Notes: generated from the letters alone by a model not told the origin. Positions 53,240 to 62,824 are shown, counted from the first letter of the stretch. The stretch is 64,000 nucleotides of DNA from an uncultured Bacteroidales bacterium (GCA_944326265.1 CALVDE010000007.1:1-64000); one strand, 5' to 3'. Translations and numbers: made by a program.

Positions 53240-54681
53240 ATATCAGACTGACAACTAGGTATATCGGCATAGCGTTGCTGTTCAACGCCATGTTCATGTT
53301 CATATCCCTGGGAGTGTCTGCTCTCAATGATTTTGACTCATCTTTTACTCCTCTGCTGCTCAGTGCCCTGGTTACGGCGATGGTGGGCTGTTTCCCTCTT
53401 ATTTTCGTAAGGACCCAGGACGAGGTCAATCTGCGCGAGGGCTTTGCCATTACCATATTCTCGTGGCTTCTCAGCTGTATCTTCGGAATGCTGCCATACG
53501 TGATGTGGGGCGGTGAGTTTACGCTTTCAAACGCATGGTACGAGTCCGTGTCGGGCTATACCACTACAGGAGGAACCATACTTCAGAATGTCGAAGCCTT
53601 GCCGAAGGGCCTGCTGTTCTGGCGTTCGTCTACGCATTTTATCGGAGGAATGGGAGTGATGGTATTCATGCTGCTCGTGCTCCCCTCTGTAAGCTCGTTC
53701 AGGATGAGAATATCCAGGATAGAGATATCTTCCATTTCCAAGGACAATTACCGTTACCGTTCCAAAGAAACGGTCCGTGTCATTGCCTCTACCTACGTCG
53801 GCATTACAGTGGCGGGCACCATAGCCCTGATGATGGCCGGAATGTCTTTCTTCGATGCCGTCAACCATGCCATGAGCATAGTCTCCACCGGCGGTTTCAG
53901 CACCCGCAATCTGTCGATACTATACTATGATTCCCTGCCGATAGAGATAGTCTGCATAGTATTCATGTATATCTCGACCCTGCATTTCGGTATGGTCTAC
54001 GCCCTTGTGGTCAAGCGTTCGACAGCACTGCTCAAGTCGCCTGTCTTCAGGTATTTCATGGGCTTCTGCATAGTGATGTCCCTGCTGATAGGCCTGGATC
54101 TGAAGGCCAGCGGCCAGATCGCCACTTACGGAGAGGCCATGCGCCAGTCGTTCTTCCAGTATGCCTCTATCGTCAGCTCCACCGGTTTCGCTACGGCAGA
54201 TACCTCCGTATGGCCCCTGTTCTCGATTTTCCTGCTGCTCTTCGCCATGTTCCACGGAGGGTGCAGCGGCTCGACCTGCGGCGGAGTGAAGGCGGACCGT
54301 ATGTGGATATTCTACAAGGTGCTCAAGAACAATATTTTCAAGCAGCTTCATCCCAATGCCGTCATGCCGGTCAAGGTGGGTGATCATACCATAGAGCCGT
54401 CGGTTATCCGTTCCGCTATACTGTATATCGTGGCATTTACCCTGATATTCATCGTAGGAGTGCTGCTTATATCCTTGACCGGTCCTGATTTCGAGGAGTC
54501 CTTCGCAGCTTCCCTGACATCGATGGGCAACGTCGGCCCCGGCTTGGGAGCCAGCGGCTCGATGGGCAATTTCTCGCATTTTACTCCTTTCGCCAAAGTG
54601 GTGATGACCATAGAGATGCTTCTCGGCCGTCTGGAGATCTACTCCCTGCTGATGCTGTTCTTCATCTTCAAGAAAGTCTAG
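53236..54681 (+). CDS. trkH: TrkH-family potassium uptake protein
   Basis: A 481-residue inner-membrane potassium channel-like transporter with four M-P-M pore repeats. Selectivity-filter-like turns are seen in SGYTTTGGTIL, SIVSTGGFSTRN, SIVSSTGFATAD and LTSMGNVGPGLG, and there is a RMSRIEI-type basic connector. It needs a cytosolic RCK partner (TrkA/KtrA) in known systems; none is in the window. It overlaps the upstream HAMP-protein gene by 4 nt, and the RecD-like helicase starts 2 nt after its stop. Confidence 0.93.
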   Translation: MNIRLTTRYIGIALLFNAMFMFISLGVSALNDFDSSFTPLLLSALVTAMVGCFPLIFVRTQDEVNLREGFAITIFSWLLSCIFGMLPYVMWGGEFTLSNAWYESVSGYTTTGGTILQNVEALPKGLLFWRSSTHFIGGMGVMVFMLLVLPSVSSFRMRISRIEISSISKDNYRYRSKETVRVIASTYVGITVAGTIALMMAGMSFFDAVNHAMSIVSTGGFSTRNLSILYYDSLPIEIVCIVFMYISTLHFGMVYALVVKRSTALLKSPVFRYFMGFCIVMSLLIGLDLKASGQIATYGEAMRQSFFQYASIVSSTGFATADTSVWPLFSIFLLLFAMFHGGCSGSTCGGVKADRMWIFYKVLKNNIFKQLHPNAVMPVKVGDHTIEPSVIRSAILYIVAFTLIFIVGVLLISLTGPDFEESFAASLTSMGNVGPGLGASGSMGNFSHFTPFAKVVMTIEMLLGRLEIYSLLMLFFIFKKV

Positions 54682-54683
54682 GA

Positions 54684-56090
54684 ATGGCGGTCAGGGAATT
54701 TCTGGAGCAGAAGATACGGGATGCCTTTCCGTATGAGCCTACGCCCTGTCAGGACGAGCTTTTCTCGCGGCTGCCGGCCTTTCTGACCGGGGAGGGCGAC
54801 ATCATGATAGTCAACGGCTATGCCGGTACCGGTAAGACGGAGGCAATGGGCGCGGCCGTGCGGGCGATGAAGGAACTGAACCTGCGGTTCCGCCTGATGG
54901 CTCCTACTGGCCGCGCGGCAAAGGTGCTGGCGGGCTACACCGGCGAGAAGGCCACTACGATTCACAAGCAGATCTACCGTCAGAAGTCGATGGATGCCGG
55001 CGGAGGGAAATTTGTCCTGGACCTGAACAAGGACCGCCGCACCTGCTACATCGTGGACGAGGCATCGCTTATCACGATAGATTCGCCAGGCTCGTTCTTC
55101 GGCAGCGGCAATCTCCTCGAGGATCTTCTGGACTACATCCGGCAGGGGGAGGGCAATACCTTGATCCTGATAGGAGACAATGCCCAGCTTCCGCCGATAG
55201 GTCTTGACCGCAGTCCGGCCCTCGACCCCTCGTATGTGGGGATGTACGGCCATGTGGACTATGTCCTGCTGGACAAGGTCGTGCGTCAGGCCGACACCTC
55301 CGGTATCCTGTTCAATGCCACGGTGGTGCGGCATGCGGTAGTTACCGGAGCCTGTGAGGAGTATCCCCGGCTGGAGACTCGGGGTTTTGCGGATGTGGAG
55401 CGTATCGGAGGCGGTGAGCTTATCGAGGCGCTGGACGATGCGATAGGCCGCTACGGGATAGACGAGACGGTGGTGCTTTGCCGCTCCAACAAGCGGGCAA
55501 ACCGTTACAACCAGGGCATCAGGGGAACTGTTCTCTTCCGGGAGGAGGCTCTTTCCCGGGGGGACCGGCTGATGGTGGTGAAGAACTGCTATCAGTTCCT
55601 GGAGAAGATCGAGGAACTGGATTTTATCGCCAACGGGGATATCGCGGAGCTGATCAAGATTTCGGATTACGAGGAACGTTACGGCCTGCATTTTGCCGAG
55701 GCTGTCCTGGCTTTCCCGGACTACGGTGACGTGGAGATTACGGCCAAGGTGATTCTCGACACCCTCACGTCCGAGTCCGCATCTCTGCCGGCTGAGCAGC
55801 AGAGTGCCCTCTACGAAGGTGTCTTCACCGACTACAGCGACATCTCCACCAAGCGCAAGCGCAACGCTGCCGTCCGCGAGGATCCGTACTACAATGCCCT
55901 GCAGATCAAGTACTCCACCGCCATCACCTGCCACAAGTCCCAGGGCGGTCAGTGGAAGTGTGTCTTCGTGGACAACGCCTTCTGGCAGGATGCCCTCACC
56001 GTCGAGGACCTCAAGTGGCTCTACACTGCCCTTACCCGCGCCACCAAAAAGCTCTACCTGGTCAACTTCAACAAGAAATTTTTCGATTGA
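54684..56090 (+). CDS. RecD-like superfamily 1 DNA helicase/AAA ATPase
   Basis: A 468-residue protein. Walker A is VNGYAGTGKTEAMG (about residues 38-51), followed by APTGRAAKVL (motif Ia), IVDEASLITI (Walker B) and LIGDNAQLPPIG (motif III). The C-terminal UvrD-like half has AITCHKSQGGQWKCVFV and LYTALTRATKKLYLVNF (motif VI). It matches the short RecD2-like helicases of Bacteroidetes without the N-terminal extension of RecD2. Probably in DNA repair. It follows trkH by 2 nt. The last about 90 codons are almost all C-ending, unlike the gene's start. It converges with a methyltransferase gene, gap 7 nt. Confidence 0.88.
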   Translation: MAVREFLEQKIRDAFPYEPTPCQDELFSRLPAFLTGEGDIMIVNGYAGTGKTEAMGAAVRAMKELNLRFRLMAPTGRAAKVLAGYTGEKATTIHKQIYRQKSMDAGGGKFVLDLNKDRRTCYIVDEASLITIDSPGSFFGSGNLLEDLLDYIRQGEGNTLILIGDNAQLPPIGLDRSPALDPSYVGMYGHVDYVLLDKVVRQADTSGILFNATVVRHAVVTGACEEYPRLETRGFADVERIGGGELIEALDDAIGRYGIDETVVLCRSNKRANRYNQGIRGTVLFREEALSRGDRLMVVKNCYQFLEKIEELDFIANGDIAELIKISDYEERYGLHFAEAVLAFPDYGDVEITAKVILDTLTSESASLPAEQQSALYEGVFTDYSDISTKRKRNAAVREDPYYNALQIKYSTAITCHKSQGGQWKCVFVDNAFWQDALTVEDLKWLYTALTRATKKLYLVNFNKKFFD

Positions 56091-56097
56091 AAGCCGT

Positions 56098-57306
56098 TTA
56101 AATAGAAGGTGTTGTGACGATGAGGAGCCGGGAGCCGTCGGAGGCGGTGGTGGCCAGGACGCGGAGGGTGTCGCTTTCGGCGGTGCCGAGGCGGCGGCGG
56201 AGCTCCTCGGAGGTCATCGGGAAGTTGCGGGCAGAGACGGAGCAGGCGGGGTATTTCTTCCTGAAATCGCGGATAGCGGCCTTGTGGAAGGGCATAACCT
56301 CGATGATGCGGCGGACCTTCCCGGGAAAATGCTCTACTGGTGCCGGGGCTGTATAGAAATGGGTGGATGCGGATATCTTCCGGAGACCGAAGCGGACGGC
56401 CGGGAGCTTGAAGGCTCCGCTTTTCAGGAGGGCGGGGGAGGGTTCCAGGAGGTAGCCGGCGATTTCCGAAGGGGCGGTCAGGTCTGCGGTGGCATCATTT
56501 TCCTCGTGAAGGGTAAAATGGAATTCGGCAGCATTGTTTCCGGAGGAGAGCTCTACCGCTGTAATGGGGATGTCCCCGGCCGGTACGGCATTGTCCCGGA
56601 GCATAAGGACCAGAACCTCCTTGCACTCATTGTCCGAAGAGAGGATATGGACCTCTGCGGCCTCCGGCAGCTCCGAGAGCAGGACACTGATGTCGGCCAT
56701 AGGGGAGGCTTTCAGCAGGATGCGGGGGGCAATGCGCAGCAGCTCGGGGCGGAGGGCGGTGATGTCCGGCTCGCAGTCCCTGAGGGAGTAGACCCTGCCG
56801 CCGTCCCTGCCCCTGCGGGCAGGGTCGAGGTAGATGAGGCTGTAGGTGTCGGAGGGGATGCGGCTGAGCATTTCTGGCGTCGTCTCTGCACAGTGCACCG
56901 AGATATTGTCCCTGCCGAGGGCGGTGAAGTTGTGCCGGGCACAGGCGCAGAGTTCTTCCGAGCGCTCGAAGTAGTCCACTGAGGCTGCCGACTGGGAGAG
57001 GCTCCAGGAGTCGACGCCGAGACCTCCGGTGAGGTCGGCCACCCTGTCCCCGCTGTGGACGAACCGCTGCTTGTAGAGGGCGGTGGCCTGTGAGCTGCAC
57101 TGTTCCAGGGACAGGGACTGCGGGTAGACCAGCCCGGGCTCGGCGTACCATAGTGGCAGCTTGTGCCTTGCTGTCTGTCTGCCCCGTATGCATCTGACAG
57201 CCAGCCCCATGTCAATGTCCGGCCAGCGGTCCCTGTGCAGCATCAGCTCCGCCGGGGATTCGGTTTCATGCGCAATGATAAATTCTTTGAATTTCTGGTC
57301 TGCCAT
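56098..57306 (-). CDS. THUMP-like class I SAM-dependent methyltransferase
   Basis: The protein has 402 residues. The N-terminal region is followed by a Rossmann methyltransferase core with VADLTGGLGVDSWSLS (SAM motif I, near residue 88), VDYFERSEEL (motif II) and LIYLDPARRGRDGGRV (motif IV, DPARR type). The C-terminal THUMP-like domain ends IEVMPFHKAAIRDFRKKYP and SARNFP. This architecture, known from the PG_1098-type proteins, suggests RNA as substrate, but the target is unknown. A minus-strand TAATTTTG box (57318-57311) ends 5 nt before the ATG, suggesting a leaderless or very short leader. Confidence 0.85.
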   Translation of the reverse strand: MADQKFKEFIIAHETESPAELMLHRDRWPDIDMGLAVRCIRGRQTARHKLPLWYAEPGLVYPQSLSLEQCSSQATALYKQRFVHSGDRVADLTGGLGVDSWSLSQSAASVDYFERSEELCACARHNFTALGRDNISVHCAETTPEMLSRIPSDTYSLIYLDPARRGRDGGRVYSLRDCEPDITALRPELLRIAPRILLKASPMADISVLLSELPEAAEVHILSSDNECKEVLVLMLRDNAVPAGDIPITAVELSSGNNAAEFHFTLHEENDATADLTAPSEIAGYLLEPSPALLKSGAFKLPAVRFGLRKISASTHFYTAPAPVEHFPGKVRRIIEVMPFHKAAIRDFRKKYPACSVSARNFPMTSEELRRRLGTAESDTLRVLATTASDGSRLLIVTTPSI

Positions 57307-57393
57307 GCCGCAAAATTAAGCCGAAGAGGGGAATTATTTGTGGATTTGTTCAGGAAATTTCGTAAATTGCAACGATAAATTGAAAATGAGGCT

Positions 57394-58458
57394 ATGAGAA
57401 GAATTATTAGCGTGGCTGTCATGGCAGCAATTCTACTGTCAGGGTGCGGAAAGGGCGCATCAGAAGTCATTGATTTGTCTCCAGAAGTACTTACAGAAGC
57501 CGTGGTCATGGTCCCGGAGACTGTATATGAACTGCCTGATACTTTTTATGCGGGAGCGGCTCTCGTGTACGGGGACAGATATGCGGTGTGCGAGATGCTG
57601 ACCCAGGATTTTTCTGCGGAGGTATATGACCTGAAGGAAGGGAAGGTGGCCGGGAAGCTGCTGCACTACGGCAACGGCCCGCAGGAAGTGTTGGTCCCGA
57701 TCTTCAATATGTCCGGTGATACGCTGCAGGTGATGGATATTCAGAAGGACAAGCTGTTCATGATTCCGTGCGCGGATCTTCCCGATGCCGGAATCGCCAG
57801 AGAGATAAAATACGATTTTATTACGTTGTCCCTGGTTTCGTGCGGGGACAGCCTGCTGGTCCTCAATCCGTTTTATTTCGAGAACGATGACATGGGCATA
57901 CACAACGGCGAACCGATGTTTTTTTACTCCGACGGCGTGAAAGCTCCGTATGATGCATCGAAGATCATGTCTGCCGGAGTGGTGCAGGGGCCTGTGGCCG
58001 TGCATCCGGAGAGCGGAAGGGTGGTTTTCGCCAATTGTGTGGAATCTGAGATATTTATCCTGAACAAGGACCTTTCAGTGAACCGCAGGATTACCGGACC
58101 GCGTCATGAAAGGACAGACTATGCCGCTCAGGACGGTCAGCTGTTGTTTTCCGGAAATATTTCCACTACCTATCTGTCGGCATGCTCGGACCGCGAGTAT
58201 ATCTATCTGATCTACGACGGCAGGAGTTACGGAATATTTGATGAGAACATTGACGTGGAATATACCGACCACGACCTGTATCTTTTCCAGATGGACTGGG
58301 ACGGACATCTGAAAGGGATCTATGCTCTGGAAGGAGTCCGCTACGTAGGACCGAGGCTGAGCTGCGGCTCACAGCCGGGAACGGTGTATGTCTCCGCCGT
58401 TTCACCCGACGAGGGTAATCTTCAGATATTTTACTATGATCTCAGAAAGTACAACTAA
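57394..58458 (+). CDS. BF3164-type lipoprotein, predicted beta-propeller
   Basis: A 354-residue lipoprotein with the signal MRRIISVAVMAAILLSGC (lipobox LSGC, Cys18). The mature part repeats a blade-like pattern of about 50 residues (AALVYGDRYAVC, HYGNGPQEVL, DTLQVMDIQKDKLF, IFILNKDLSVNRRI, LYLFQMDWDGHLKGIYAL) fitting a six-bladed TolB-like propeller. This corresponds to the BF3164 lipoprotein family of Bacteroidetes. Ligand unknown. It has its own leader region after the divergent methyltransferase and lies 12 nt before the phosphohexomutase. Confidence 0.75.
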   Translation: MRRIISVAVMAAILLSGCGKGASEVIDLSPEVLTEAVVMVPETVYELPDTFYAGAALVYGDRYAVCEMLTQDFSAEVYDLKEGKVAGKLLHYGNGPQEVLVPIFNMSGDTLQVMDIQKDKLFMIPCADLPDAGIAREIKYDFITLSLVSCGDSLLVLNPFYFENDDMGIHNGEPMFFYSDGVKAPYDASKIMSAGVVQGPVAVHPESGRVVFANCVESEIFILNKDLSVNRRITGPRHERTDYAAQDGQLLFSGNISTTYLSACSDREYIYLIYDGRSYGIFDENIDVEYTDHDLYLFQMDWDGHLKGIYALEGVRYVGPRLSCGSQPGTVYVSAVSPDEGNLQIFYYDLRKYN

Positions 58459-58470
58459 TCTTTAAAAGAT

Positions 58471-60129
58471 ATGAATTACAGAGAAGTCGCAATGCAGTGG
58501 ACCGGCCCTGAGTACGATGAGCAGACCAGGGCAGAGGTCAGGGCTCTTCTAAAAGGGGATGAGAAAGAATTGGAGGATGCTTTTTACCGCAATCTGGAGT
58601 TCGGTACCGGCGGATTGCGCGGAATCATGGGTGCCGGGACTAACCGCATGAACAAGTACACGGTGGGTATGGCCACTCAGGGATTCGCCAACTACATCCG
58701 CAAGGCTTACGAGGGCGAGGAGAATATCCGCGTGGCCGTATCCTTCGACTCCAGGAACAACAGCCGCGATTTTGCCAGGATTACCGCCGAGGTCTTCGCC
58801 AACAACGGTTTCCGTGTGTATCTGTTCGACAATATCCGGCCTACCCCTGAGCTCAGCTTCGCCATCCGTCACTATCACTGCCACGCCGGCGTTATGGTCA
58901 CGGCCTCGCACAACCCCAAGGAATACAACGGCTACAAGGCCTACTGGCAGGACGGAGCTCAGCTGACCGCGCCTCATGATACGGCGGTTATAGAGGAAGT
59001 CAACAAGATAGAGAATCCCTCGATGGTCAGGTTCGGAGAGGATAATCTTTCAAATATCAAGATGATGGGAGAGGAGACCGACAAGGTGTATCTGGATTCG
59101 GTGCTGTCGCTGATGCTCTCGCCAGAGTCCATCGCCCGTCACAAGGATATCAAGCTCGTCTATACCCCTCTGCACGGTACCGGAGTGCGTCTGGTGCCCA
59201 GAGCCTTGAGGCAGATAGGCTTTACAGAGGTGTTCCCTGTAGCGGACCAGATGATAAGTGATGGCAATTTCCCCACAGTAGTGTCACCCAATCCGGAAGA
59301 ACCTTCGGCCCTGAAGATGGCTGTCGAGCTGGCTGAGGCCAAGGGTGCCGACATCGTGCTGGCTACCGACCCTGACGCTGACCGCGTGGGTGTGGCTGTC
59401 CGGGATGACAAGGGAAAGATGGTGCTGCTCAACGGCAATCAGACAGCGTCTCTTCTTACTTATTATATATTGACCCGCTGGAAAGAGCTGGGCAAGCTCG
59501 GCAAGGACACCTATTGTGTAAAGACCATTGTCACCACCGAGCTGCTGACAGCCATCGCGGACAAGTTCGGAGTCAGGATGTACGACGTGCTCACCGGTTT
59601 CAAGTATATCGCCCAGATAGTCCGTGAGAACGAGGGCCGCAGTACCTTCATCTGCGGAGGAGAGGAGAGTTACGGCTTCAATGTAGGCGAGTTTGTCCGT
59701 GACAAGGATGCCGTCATCACCTGCTCATTCGTAGCCGAGTGCGCAGCCTGGGCAGCTGACCAGGGCCTGACTCTGTACGGCCTGCTGCAGAACATATACG
59801 CCGAGTTCGGCATCTACCGGGAGAAGCTGGTATCCCTGACCAAGAAGGGCATCGACGGCACGCAGCAGATAGCGGCCATGATGAAGAATTACCGTGAGAA
59901 TCCCCCCGCCAGGCTGGGTGACTCACCTGTCGTGAAGGTAATAGACTACACCGAGCCAGAGAAGACCGGTCTGCCCAAGTCCAATGTGCTCAGGTTCTTC
60001 TCCGAGGACGGCTCGGTAGTGACAGTGCGTCCCTCGGGTACGGAGCCCAAGATCAAGTTCTATTTCGGGGCGAAAGGAGACAATGCTGACAGGACAGTGG
60101 AGTTACTCGTCAGACAGTTTTCGGAGTAG
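58471..60129 (+). CDS. Alpha-D-phosphohexomutase (phosphoglucomutase type)
   Basis: A 552-residue phosphoglucomutase/phosphomannomutase of the long PgcA-like branch. The phosphoserine lies in VMVTASHNPKEYNGYK (S146), the metal loop is ATDPDADRVGV, the sugar-binding loop is FICGGEESYG, and the C-terminal phosphate-binding stretch is VRPSGTEPKIKFYF. It interconverts hexose 1- and 6-phosphates for glycogen, nucleotide sugars or catabolism; glucose versus mannose cannot be decided. Its 3' end overlaps the convergent pssA by 27 nt. Confidence 0.93.
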   Translation: MNYREVAMQWTGPEYDEQTRAEVRALLKGDEKELEDAFYRNLEFGTGGLRGIMGAGTNRMNKYTVGMATQGFANYIRKAYEGEENIRVAVSFDSRNNSRDFARITAEVFANNGFRVYLFDNIRPTPELSFAIRHYHCHAGVMVTASHNPKEYNGYKAYWQDGAQLTAPHDTAVIEEVNKIENPSMVRFGEDNLSNIKMMGEETDKVYLDSVLSLMLSPESIARHKDIKLVYTPLHGTGVRLVPRALRQIGFTEVFPVADQMISDGNFPTVVSPNPEEPSALKMAVELAEAKGADIVLATDPDADRVGVAVRDDKGKMVLLNGNQTASLLTYYILTRWKELGKLGKDTYCVKTIVTTELLTAIADKFGVRMYDVLTGFKYIAQIVRENEGRSTFICGGEESYGFNVGEFVRDKDAVITCSFVAECAAWAADQGLTLYGLLQNIYAEFGIYREKLVSLTKKGIDGTQQIAAMMKNYRENPPARLGDSPVVKVIDYTEPEKTGLPKSNVLRFFSEDGSVVTVRPSGTEPKIKFYFGAKGDNADRTVELLVRQFSE

Positions 60130-60831
60130 TGCCTCAGCCGCGTTCCATATAATGTAGAGCGCGAAGACAGCTAATACGATGCCCGTCCAGTGAATCTTCA
60201 GAACAAGAAGTGCGGCTGAGACGGGTATTGTTATGCACAGGAAGATGTACCGCTGTGCGTTTGGTTTCCATTTGAAGGATTTGAATTTCATGGAGAAAAC
60301 AGGCATCTCGCTTACCATGAGTATGGACAGGAGTATTACGACTGCCGGTACAGCATAGTTGTTGGCCAGCAGTGGATTGGCAATCTCCTGATAGTGTACG
60401 GCGGTTGCGGCGAGCGATGAGGCTGTAAGGGCGGCGGCGGGAACCGGCAGCCCGAGGAAATTGTCGTTCTGGCGCGTGTCCAGATTGAACCTGGCCAGTC
60501 TTACGGCTGCGAATGCCGCCATAATGAGTGGAATGTAACATACATACCCGTTGATTACAGCGGTGAATCCGTCCAGATAATTGAAAAGAATAAGGGAAGG
60601 AGCAGCACCGAAACTGACGATGTCGGACAAGGAGTCCAGCTCCTTCCCTATGTCTGAATATGAATGAAGCGCCCTTGCTGCCAGACCGTCCAGGAAATCG
60701 AACACTGCGGCAAGTATGACAAAGCACAGGGCCTTGTCGAAATTGTCCTGAAATGCATAGATTACGGCTACTGTCCCTGATATCAGGTTGAGACAGGTGA
60801 TGACGTTGGGAATATGTCTGGCGGCGCTCAT
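60103..60831 (-). CDS. pssA: CDP-diacylglycerol-serine O-phosphatidyltransferase
   Basis: Makes phosphatidylserine, the precursor of phosphatidylethanolamine, at the inner membrane. The 242-residue protein has about seven hydrophobic segments and a complete CDP-alcohol phosphotransferase motif: D48-G49, A52-R53, G62, D66 and D70 in FLDGLAARALHSYSDIGKEL followed by DSLSD. Length is typical. The last 27 nt overlap the end of the phosphohexomutase on the other strand. It is 17 nt after the peptidase gene. Confidence 0.93.
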   Translation of the reverse strand: MSAARHIPNVITCLNLISGTVAVIYAFQDNFDKALCFVILAAVFDFLDGLAARALHSYSDIGKELDSLSDIVSFGAAPSLILFNYLDGFTAVINGYVCYIPLIMAAFAAVRLARFNLDTRQNDNFLGLPVPAAALTASSLAATAVHYQEIANPLLANNYAVPAVVILLSILMVSEMPVFSMKFKSFKWKPNAQRYIFLCITIPVSAALLVLKIHWTGIVLAVFALYIIWNAAEALLRKLSDE

Positions 60832-60848
60832 ATCAGTGTGGAATGGAA

Positions 60849-62063
60849 TTAGATACCCATTTTTGCTCTGATCTCCTCAGGGATGGCGTTCTTGTTGACC
60901 AGTACGTCCATTGTCTTGTATCTTACGAAAGCCTCGGATACGTACCAGATGCCGTCATACTGTCCGGCATCGCCCCATGAGTTCTTCACCATGTAGTATT
61001 TCTTGCCGGTCTGGTCCTTGGCGATACCGAAGATCTGCATACCGTGGTCATCGGTGGTCTGATAGTTGTCGTAGCCTTCCTGACGCATCTCCTGGGTAAT
61101 CTCCAGTTCGGGGCAGGGAGCCTCGAAAGCCTTCTTGTAGAGGTCATTCTTGGAATTTCCGATCCAGCGTGCCTGATCGGAGCCGGTCTCCTTCAGCTCT
61201 ACTTCCATCTTGTCGTAGTCGGGCACGATGCCGAGTCCGTCGCGGGTGAAGCCTCTCTCGCTTACATCTGATGCCCAGGCTACGGTGTAGCCGTTCTCAA
61301 GAGCGTTGTCGATGACGGCGATCAGATCGTCAAGGGGTACGTTCATGGATGACTCCCAGAGCCAGTTGTCGGGAACTTCGATGACCATATTCTCGTAGAA
61401 CGGCCTGTGTGTCCAGGATGTGAGGTCAACGTAGTCATCGAGGTCGATGCCGAGGGACTCCATGTAGGTGTGGGGATTGTACTCCTTGCCGTTTACTGTG
61501 AACGTCTCGGGGCACTCGCCCAGATATGCGTCCAGAATGCCTTTGAAACCTTCTTTCCAGGCGGTTGAAAGTGTGCCGTTGGGATTCTTTACTATTACAT
61601 CGAGATATGCCCTGAGCACTCCGTCAAGCTCGTTGTGGCGGTGCTTGTCAGAGCCGTATTCCAGCCCCTCCATTTCCCACTCGGGCACGATGCCGTAGTG
61701 CTTGAGACCGTAGAGCACGTTGCCGAAAGAGCTGCCCTGGCCGAAGTTGAGGACTCCGTGGAGCCTTACGAACTTCTCGCCTTTTTCCTGATAGGAGTTG
61801 TGTACGATGAACATCTCCGAGAGATCCAGCGAGTCGGTATAGCCGTTCTTCAGGATCTCTGACTCGAAGAATGACAGAGCCGAGAAGCACCAGCAGGTAC
61901 CCGAGCTGGCCTGGTCCTTGATCGAGGTGATGGGATTCTCGATGACGGTTGTGAACTTGTATCCTTCCGGCTCAGCTTCTTTGCTTTTCTTGCTCTTGGC
62001 AGAGAGTGCCGGTGTGATCATGCATCCGATGCACAGTACTGTGATGATTTGTTTAACAGACAT
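60849..62063 (-). CDS. Secreted C1-family (bleomycin-hydrolase-like) cysteine peptidase
   Basis: A 404-residue papain-fold peptidase of the C1B type with a signal peptide (ending about ALSA, residue 22). The catalytic cysteine is C57 in DQASSGTCWCFSALSF, the histidine is in TTDDHGMQIFGIA, and the asparagine is in MVKNSWGDAG. Cytosolic relatives lack a signal, so this one is probably periplasmic or outer-membrane associated and would act as an aminopeptidase or endopeptidase. The lysine-rich stretch after the signal may be a short propeptide. It lies 17 nt before pssA on the same strand. Confidence 0.92.
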   Translation of the reverse strand: MSVKQIITVLCIGCMITPALSAKSKKSKEAEPEGYKFTTVIENPITSIKDQASSGTCWCFSALSFFESEILKNGYTDSLDLSEMFIVHNSYQEKGEKFVRLHGVLNFGQGSSFGNVLYGLKHYGIVPEWEMEGLEYGSDKHRHNELDGVLRAYLDVIVKNPNGTLSTAWKEGFKGILDAYLGECPETFTVNGKEYNPHTYMESLGIDLDDYVDLTSWTHRPFYENMVIEVPDNWLWESSMNVPLDDLIAVIDNALENGYTVAWASDVSERGFTRDGLGIVPDYDKMEVELKETGSDQARWIGNSKNDLYKKAFEAPCPELEITQEMRQEGYDNYQTTDDHGMQIFGIAKDQTGKKYYMVKNSWGDAGQYDGIWYVSEAFVRYKTMDVLVNKNAIPEEIRAKMGI

Positions 62064-62080
62064 AATGATTATTAAATTAA

Positions 62081-62716
62081 TTAAGGAATATTCATGTACT
62101 TATGGGTCTGGAGCGATATTCTCCAGACGGGATGGCGCTTCACATATTCTATTATCAGCGGCATTACGGTGTCCCGGCGGCTCCATTCGGCCTGCAGGAA
62201 CGGCAGGCAGCCGTCCTTGGTCTGAGCCCGGCAGCTCTCGGCCAAGGCGAAGTCCTCCTCTGAACTTATCACAGCCTTTATCTCGTCCGCAGCCTTCAGC
62301 ACTTCTGCTCTTGGAGGAAAGTGTTTCTTGGGAGAGAGGCAGATCCAGTCGAACTGTCCGCTGATCGGATGCGTGCCGGAGGTCTCCAGAAATATGCTGT
62401 AGCCTCTGTCCTTCAATCCGGAGCAAAGAGCGTCCAGATTGTGCATGAGCGGCTCTCCGCCGGTGATTATGACATTGGCTGCCGGAGACAGGGCGATCTC
62501 CCCGATAATTTCCTGTACGGACTTCATAGGATGGCTGTCCGGATTCCACGTTCCCTTCGAGTCACACCACGGGCAATGTACGTCGCAGCCTCCCAGACGG
62601 ATGAACCAGGCGGCTCTGCCGGTATTGTACCCTTCTCCCTGCACCGAGTAGAAAGACTCGGCCAGGGGGAGGAGCAGACTGTCGCCTGCGCTGCGTATGC
62701 CGTTAATATCGCTCAT
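62081..62716 (-). CDS. queE: 7-carboxy-7-deazaguanine synthase (radical SAM)
   Basis: Radical SAM step in queuosine precursor synthesis, turning CPH4 into CDG. The 211-residue protein starts at the ATG at about 62716 (MSDINGIRSAG); an earlier ATG at 62842 would lie upstream of the promoter box and inside the clpB leader. The motif is CDVHCPWC (C44, C48, C51), preceded by FYSVQGEG; ANVIITGGEPLMH follows. Other queuosine genes are not in the window. A minus-strand TACATTTG box (62754-62747) precedes it. Confidence 0.92.
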   Translation of the reverse strand: MSDINGIRSAGDSLLLPLAESFYSVQGEGYNTGRAAWFIRLGGCDVHCPWCDSKGTWNPDSHPMKSVQEIIGEIALSPAANVIITGGEPLMHNLDALCSGLKDRGYSIFLETSGTHPISGQFDWICLSPKKHFPPRAEVLKAADEIKAVISSEEDFALAESCRAQTKDGCLPFLQAEWSRRDTVMPLIIEYVKRHPVWRISLQTHKYMNIP

Positions 62717-62746
62717 AACAGGTGGTGCAAATGGATTCAAACGGAC

Positions 62747-62754
62747 AAATGTAA
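62747..62754 (-). promoter_or_regulatory. Promoter box of queE
   Basis: TACATTTG on the minus strand matches TAnnTTTG. It places the transcript start near 62740, about 24 nt before the queE ATG. This supports the shorter queE start. Confidence 0.5.
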
Positions 62755-62816
62755 TAAAAAAACTGCCACAATGACATAAAATAATCGTCGGCAGACTTTT
62801 TGAGTGATAAGTAGTC

Positions 62817-62824
62817 AAAAGGAG
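62817..62824 (+). promoter_or_regulatory. Shine-Dalgarno of clpB
   Basis: AAAAGGAG lies 7 nt before the ATG at 62832. Together with the in-frame stops further upstream, it fixes the start of a clpB that lacks the usual N-terminal domain. Confidence 0.75.
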
